From: Flavobacteriales bacterium UBA7519
GTDB lineage: Bacteria; Bacteroidota; Bacteroidia; Flavobacteriales; Weeksellaceae
Reading direction: 5' to 3'
Assembly: GCA_002476905.1 (NCBI GenBank)
Contig: DLND01000072.1
Span: forward strand, 1-10,219
DNA: 10,219 nucleotides
Shown piece after piece: positions 7,571 to 10,219 of the stretch. Numbering within the stretch: the first letter of the stretch is position 1; each line of letters begins with the position of its first letter. A program made the position numbers and the translations under genes. The notes under the pieces are model-generated. The model saw only the letters and a program-made list of their open reading frames with translations. It was not told the origin of the DNA and did not search any database.

Positions 7571-7579
7571 GCAAATATA
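7571..7579 (-). promoter_or_regulatory. Putative -7 promoter box (TATATTTGC) of the M28 peptidase
   Basis: TATATTTGC on the minus strand is a full TAnnTTTG match, 16 bp before the peptidase ATG. It follows directly on the T-rich tail of the upstream gene's terminator, so the hairpin lies in the promoter's spacer/-33 region. No clear -33 TTTG is seen. Confidence 0.6.
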
Positions 7580-7585
7580 AAATAA

Positions 7586-7617
7586 AAAGGAGAAGACTTC
7601 TAAAAATCTTCTCCTTT
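7586..7617 (-). terminator. Rho-independent terminator of the LEA-like gene
   Basis: The perfect 10-bp stem AAAGGAGAAG (7586-7595) / CTTCTCCTTT (7608-7617) encloses a 12-nt loop. On the minus strand it is followed by TTTATTTTAT. It lies 30 bp after the stop of the LEA-like gene. Confidence 0.85.
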
Positions 7618-7647
7618 CGTTGTGAAAAACTATTACTAACTTAAAAA

Positions 7648-7986
7648 CTAATTGGTTGCTTTTCTAACTTCTGCTTTTACATCTTCTGCTGCATCTTTTG
7701 TTTTTTCCCAAGCATCGTTAGCTGTGTCTTTTGTGCTTTCCCACGCTTTATCAGCAAAATCTTTGGTGTCTTCCCATGCATCAGCGAGGTTAGATTTTAG
7801 ATTATCGAAGAAGCCCTCTCTTGTTGGCTCTTCATTTTTTCTTTTTTGCTCGTCAATATAATTTCTCGCTCTGTCAGCGTATTCATTGACTTTGTCTTTT
7901 GAGGTATCTGCTGCATTTTCTAATGATTGTTCTGTTCTGTTTACAGCTTTAGCAGCATCATTGTAATTTTCATTTGGCGTACTCAT
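7648..7986 (-). CDS. Small hydrophilic LEA-like protein with 11-residue repeats
   Basis: This 112-residue protein is highly charged (27 acidic, 19 basic residues) and has no cysteine, signal peptide or membrane segment, so it is probably cytosolic. Residues 70-102 form three consecutive 11-mers starting AWEDTKD, AWESTKD and AWEKTKD, with the tryptophans at 71, 82 and 93 exactly 11 apart. Weaker 11-residue periodicity can be traced at 14-46 (units starting at 14, 25 and 36). A short non-repetitive, Pro-containing segment with GFFDNL (59-63) separates the halves. An 11-mer amphipathic helix period with A, K, D/E and T is the hallmark of group 3 LEA proteins, linked to desiccation, freezing or osmotic tolerance. 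The stress role is inferred from this, not shown. Other possible labels are YtxH-like or CsbD-like stress protein. The ATG at 7984-7986 has an A-rich leader. The gene is a single unit with its own terminator, and a 14-bp dyad lies 77 bp upstream. Confidence 0.82.
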   Translation of the reverse strand: MSTPNENYNDAAKAVNRTEQSLENAADTSKDKVNEYADRARNYIDEQKRKNEEPTREGFFDNLKSNLADAWEDTKDFADKAWESTKDTANDAWEKTKDAAEDVKAEVRKATN

Positions 7987-8063
7987 AATATTTTGTTTTT
8001 TGGTTAATATTGAAAAATTTGATTTGATGCTAATGATTTATCCAATAACGATGCCGTAAAGTC

Positions 8064-8077
8064 TTAACGAACGTTAA
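8064..8077. promoter_or_regulatory. TTAACG-AA-CGTTAA dyad upstream of the LEA-like gene
   Basis: Two perfect 6-bp half-sites, TTAACG and CGTTAA, are separated by 2 bp, 77 bp before the LEA-like ATG. This has the size and symmetry of a homodimeric regulator site. No regulator is identified, and no TAnnTTTG box was found between it and the gene. Confidence 0.35.
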
Positions 8078-8094
8078 TAAAACTATAAAGATTT

Positions 8095-8130
8095 ACAAAC
8101 AAAAAAGCAACCTCCCATTGAAAGTTGCTT
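8095..8130 (-). terminator. Rho-independent terminator of the uridine phosphorylase unit
   Basis: The 7-bp stem AAGCAAC (8105-8111) / GTTGCTT (8124-8130) has a 12-nt loop. On the minus strand it is followed by TTTTTTGTTTGT. It lies 22 bp after the phosphorylase stop. Confidence 0.8.
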
Positions 8131-8152
8131 ATTATACTTAATTTTCAAATTT

Positions 8153-9007
8153 TTATTGGATAACTCTGTCCAGCACCCATTCGATCATCATTTTTTCTGA
8201 TGCGTGGTGGTCGCTCGCAAATTCGCCACGTCTTCTGTTGGCGATCACACAGTTTACAGTAATGGCTTTATGTCCCAATAATTTTGACAAGCCATAGATA
8301 GCAGATGTTTCCATCTCAAAGTTGGAAACCCCAAGATCATTAAGCGTTTCCAGAAACTGATCGTCCAGTGCTTTCAACCTCAGCTGTCGACCTTGTGGTG
8401 CATAGAAACCCGGGAAAGTTGCAGTATTACCTTTGTATTTTGCATCGGAGTATAGTGCGCTAAGTTCTTCCGCCCAGTCTGCAAAGTAGAGCATCGGCTT
8501 GATTCTTTCGTAAGGAAACTTCTCGAGGAAATTTTTGCTGAATTCATTCTCAAACTGATAATCCTGATAGAAATGCATCAACCCATCTAAACCTACCACA
8601 TTCTGAGTAACCAACATATTATTGACCTCTATATCAGGATTCACGCTACCACAGGTTCCCATTCGGAATAGCTGTAAAGCTTTATGATCCTTTTTGAATT
8701 TTTTTTCTTTTAGGTCGATATTAACAAGCGCGTCGAGCTCATTCATCACAATATCAATGTTCTCTGTTCCGATTCCCGTAGACATTACCGTAATTCGTTC
8801 GCCACGCAACGTTCCCGTGTGCGTATAGAATTCTCTCTTATTCTTTTTGATTTCGATGGTATCGAAGAATTTAGAAACTTTCGGAACTCTGTCTGGGTCG
8901 CCCACTAGAAGTACTTTGTCTGCAATGTCTTCTGGAAGCAGATTAAGGTGATAAACACTACCGTCATCGTTTAGAACCAATTCGGAAGCTGCTAGTTTGT
9001 TAATCAT
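8153..9007 (-). CDS. Nucleoside phosphorylase, uridine phosphorylase-like
   Basis: This NP-I family enzyme cleaves a (pyrimidine) nucleoside with phosphate to give the base and (deoxy)ribose-1-phosphate, for salvage in the cytosol. The 284 residues include GDPDR (36-40; phosphate-binding Arg 40), STGIGTEN (76-83), and FRMGTCGS (114-121; R115 and T118 match phosphate-site residues R91 and T94 of E. coli Udp). EMET (231-234) supplies the ribose-binding Glu/Met pair. The stretch PQGRQLR (204-210) gives Q205 and R207 in the Q-x-R spacing that recognises uracil in uridine phosphorylases, which favours uridine over purine substrates. At 284 residues it is longer than the roughly 250-residue E. coli Udp. 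It starts 44 bp after the SUI1-like gene in the same direction, with no terminator between them, so the two are probably co-transcribed. Family is firm; substrate is inferred. Confidence 0.9.
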   Translation of the reverse strand: MINKLAASELVLNDDGSVYHLNLLPEDIADKVLLVGDPDRVPKVSKFFDTIEIKKNKREFYTHTGTLRGERITVMSTGIGTENIDIVMNELDALVNIDLKEKKFKKDHKALQLFRMGTCGSVNPDIEVNNMLVTQNVVGLDGLMHFYQDYQFENEFSKNFLEKFPYERIKPMLYFADWAEELSALYSDAKYKGNTATFPGFYAPQGRQLRLKALDDQFLETLNDLGVSNFEMETSAIYGLSKLLGHKAITVNCVIANRRRGEFASDHHASEKMMIEWVLDRVIQ

Positions 9008-9051
9008 ATATATTATTTTTAGATTTTAAATTTTAATTATCAATTATATTG

Positions 9052-9375
9052 TTATCCTCCTATACGTTTGGTTTTATAGCCCATATCTTTCAGGATGTTC
9101 ATTATTTTATCCCGATTGTCACCTTGTATAATGATGACACCGTCTTTTTCTGAGCCACCAATCCCGAGTGTCGTTTTAATTTTTTTCGAAATCTCTTTCA
9201 GGCCTTCGTCATCGCCTTCCCAACCTTCGATTAGAGTCACAGGTTTTCCATTTCGGCCTTTCTTCTCGAATTTGCACACCAAAGGTTCTTTTTGTTTGAA
9301 GCTTTCTTTCGGCATTTCAAAATCCTGCTCTTCGTGGTCTGGAAATAGGTTTTTCAGTTGGTCTCTTAAGTCCAT
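9052..9375 (-). CDS. SUI1/eIF1 domain protein, YciH-like translation initiation factor
   Basis: The 107 residues consist almost entirely of one SUI1 (eIF1) domain (about 32-105). Signature stretches are GKPVTLIEGW (43-52), the helix DDEGLKEISKKIKTTLG, the loop GIGGSEKDGVIIIQGD (71-86), and the C-terminal helix/strand NILKDMGYKTKRIGG. The bacterial homologue is E. coli YciH, which has been linked to start-codon and initiation fidelity; function in this phylum is inferred. The short N-terminal extension (1-30) is acidic and not conserved in appearance. The ATG at 9373-9375 has an A/T-rich leader, and a TTTTG-N18-TACCTTTA promoter-like pair lies upstream. It is the probable first gene of a two-gene unit with the uridine phosphorylase-like gene 44 bp downstream. 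Confidence 0.92.
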   Translation of the reverse strand: MDLRDQLKNLFPDHEEQDFEMPKESFKQKEPLVCKFEKKGRNGKPVTLIEGWEGDDEGLKEISKKIKTTLGIGGSEKDGVIIIQGDNRDKIMNILKDMGYKTKRIGG

Positions 9376-9398
9376 TTTATTTTTTTAAAAAAGGGTCT

Positions 9399-9429
9399 TA
9401 AAGGTAAGAATATTTGTCGATTGGCAAAA
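9399..9429 (-). promoter_or_regulatory. Putative promoter of the SUI1-uridine phosphorylase unit
   Basis: On the minus strand TTTTG (9425-9429) is followed after 18 bp by TACCTTTA (9399-9406). This matches the flavobacterial TTTG/TAnnTTTG pair except for the final base. It sits 23 bp before the SUI1 ATG. Confidence 0.5.
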
Positions 9430-9691
9430 CATCCCGGAAATTATTGTTCGCCTGCTTTTTTTCTCGATTTAGAAAAAAGAGATTTACGTGTATTACTATA
9501 TGCTTGGTAGATCATTTCTTCGTATTAAATGCGTAGTAACAATAATATAGATCCGATGTAACACTGATATTATATCGAAGTTGTACCGGACATATGCCCA
9601 AGGAAGTGAGGGATGCTAGAGAATAAATTTTTACAGGACTTAAATATAAATGAAGGAATATATGTCAATTATTAAAAAATAAGTTCTGGAA

Positions 9692-9724
9692 TTCTGTCAA
9701 TCACTTTTCTATTTCGTAAATTTG
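9692..9724 (+). promoter_or_regulatory. Putative gpmI promoter
   Basis: TAAATTTG (9717-9724) matches the TAnnTTTG -7 box exactly. A degenerate -33 element, TTCTG (9692-9696), lies 20 bp upstream, within the accepted spacing. The box ends 22 bp before the gpmI ATG, and the leader between them is A-rich without Shine-Dalgarno. Confidence 0.62.
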
Positions 9725-9746
9725 TGATAACAAAACAAAATCAAAA

Positions 9747-10219
9747 ATGTCAAAAAAAGCAATTCTCGCTATATTGGACGGCTGGGGAATCGGGCCAAAT
9801 CCCGCTGTTTCCGCCATTGCTCAGGCCAACACACCTTTTATGGATTATGCCTTGAAAACATTCCCAAACACCACACTTGAGGCTAGCGGACTAGCGGTTG
9901 GATTACCAGCAGGACAAATGGGAAACTCGGAAGTGGGACACATGAATCTGGGTGCTGGTAGAGTGGTTTATCAAAACCTTGTAAAACTGAATATGGCGGT
10001 AGAAAACGGTAGTCTTGGAAAGGAACCGGTCATTCAGCACGCTTTCGAATATGCCAAAGCTAATAACAAGAAGGTTCATTTCATTGGTCTGGTTTCGGAT
10101 GGTGGTGTGCATTCGCATATCAATCACCTGAAAGGTCTTCTTACGGCTGCCCACGAATTTGGATTTACCGAAAATGTTTTCGTCCATGCTTTTACAGATG
10201 GCCGTGACTGCGATCCCAA
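9747..10219 (+). CDS. gpmI: 2,3-bisphosphoglycerate-independent phosphoglycerate mutase (3' end missing)
   Basis: This is the N-terminal 157 codons (family length is about 510) of the cofactor-independent, Mn2+-dependent mutase that interconverts 3- and 2-phosphoglycerate in glycolysis and gluconeogenesis. It belongs to the alkaline phosphatase superfamily. The N-terminus ILAILDGWG carries the metal ligand D11. QMGNSEVGHMNLGAGR (58-72) carries the catalytic phospho-Ser S61. SDGGVHSH (117-124) and FTDGRDCDP (149-157) carry substrate-binding His and Asp/Arg residues. The reading frame runs off the window edge at codon 158. The ATG at 9747 directly precedes the conserved start of the family and follows a good TAnnTTTG box. 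Transcription is divergent from the SUI1-like gene. Confidence 0.97.
   Translation, partial: MSKKAILAILDGWGIGPNPAVSAIAQANTPFMDYALKTFPNTTLEASGLAVGLPAGQMGNSEVGHMNLGAGRVVYQNLVKLNMAVENGSLGKEPVIQHAFEYAKANNKKVHFIGLVSDGGVHSHINHLKGLLTAAHEFGFTENVFVHAFTDGRDCDP

Larger units (their letters stand above)
9376..9746. other. Intergenic region between two divergent genes, no recognised gene
   Basis: This 371-bp gap separates the SUI1-like gene (-) from gpmI (+). It holds the two divergent promoter-like pairs near its ends and a weak AT-only hairpin (TTTTTTCT 9457-9464 / AGAAAAAA 9471-9478). It also contains one 20-codon ATG frame at 9613-9675 (MLENKFLQDLNINEGIYVNY) that I cannot assign. About 9480-9640 is of ordinary composition, with no tRNA, repeat or clear RNA structure that I can see. 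Confidence 0.6.

Noticed and set aside
9903..10187. 94-codon minus-strand frame within gpmI
   Set aside because: It is antisense to the conserved catalytic GNSEVGH and GGVHSH region of gpmI and has no recognisable motif.
1..10219. CRISPR array, transposase, defence island, tRNA or rRNA
   Set aside because: I found no regularly spaced direct repeats, transposase or nuclease genes, tRNA-like cloverleaf or rRNA-like sequence on either strand by eye.

Overview
The window looks like chromosomal DNA of a low-GC member of the Bacteroidota, most likely a flavobacterium of the Chryseobacterium/Weeksellaceae type. This rests on four things: two secreted peptidases with type IX secretion system (T9SS) C-terminal sorting domains; -7 promoter boxes of the form TAnnTTTG in front of several genes; A-rich leaders without Shine-Dalgarno sequences; and the gene families present. 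The genus is inferred from style and was not checked against any database.

Layout. Bases 1-1461 (+) hold the 3' part of a subtilisin-like (S8) T9SS-exported protease. It converges on argS (1538-3301, -) with a shared bidirectional terminator between them. A 167-bp AT-rich gap carrying a large imperfect inverted repeat separates argS from a NorM-like MATE efflux pump (3469-4827, -). Next is a sigma-54-type response regulator (4945-6129, -) that has a receiver and an AAA+ domain but no DNA-binding helix-turn-helix, with a strong terminator right behind it. Bases 6130-6384 contain a structured, locally GC-rich sequence that resembles a dispersed intergenic repeat. A T9SS-exported M28 zinc aminopeptidase (6385-7554, -), a small LEA-like 11-mer repeat protein (7648-7986, -), and a probable two-gene operon of a SUI1/YciH-like factor (9052-9375, -) and a uridine phosphorylase-like enzyme (8153-9007, -) follow. 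After a 371-bp gap with no recognised gene, gpmI (9747 to the window edge, +) begins.

The genes do not form one pathway. They are mostly single transcription units, each with its own terminator or promoter: secreted protein degradation (S8 and M28 peptidases), tRNA charging, drug/cation efflux, regulation, stress protection, nucleoside salvage and glycolysis.

I found no defence system, transposon, CRISPR array, tRNA or rRNA. The points most worth a second look are the response regulator without a DNA-binding domain, the Trp-phased 11-mer LEA-like protein with an upstream dyad, the two repeat-like intergenic elements, and a perfect inverted repeat in the MATE leader.
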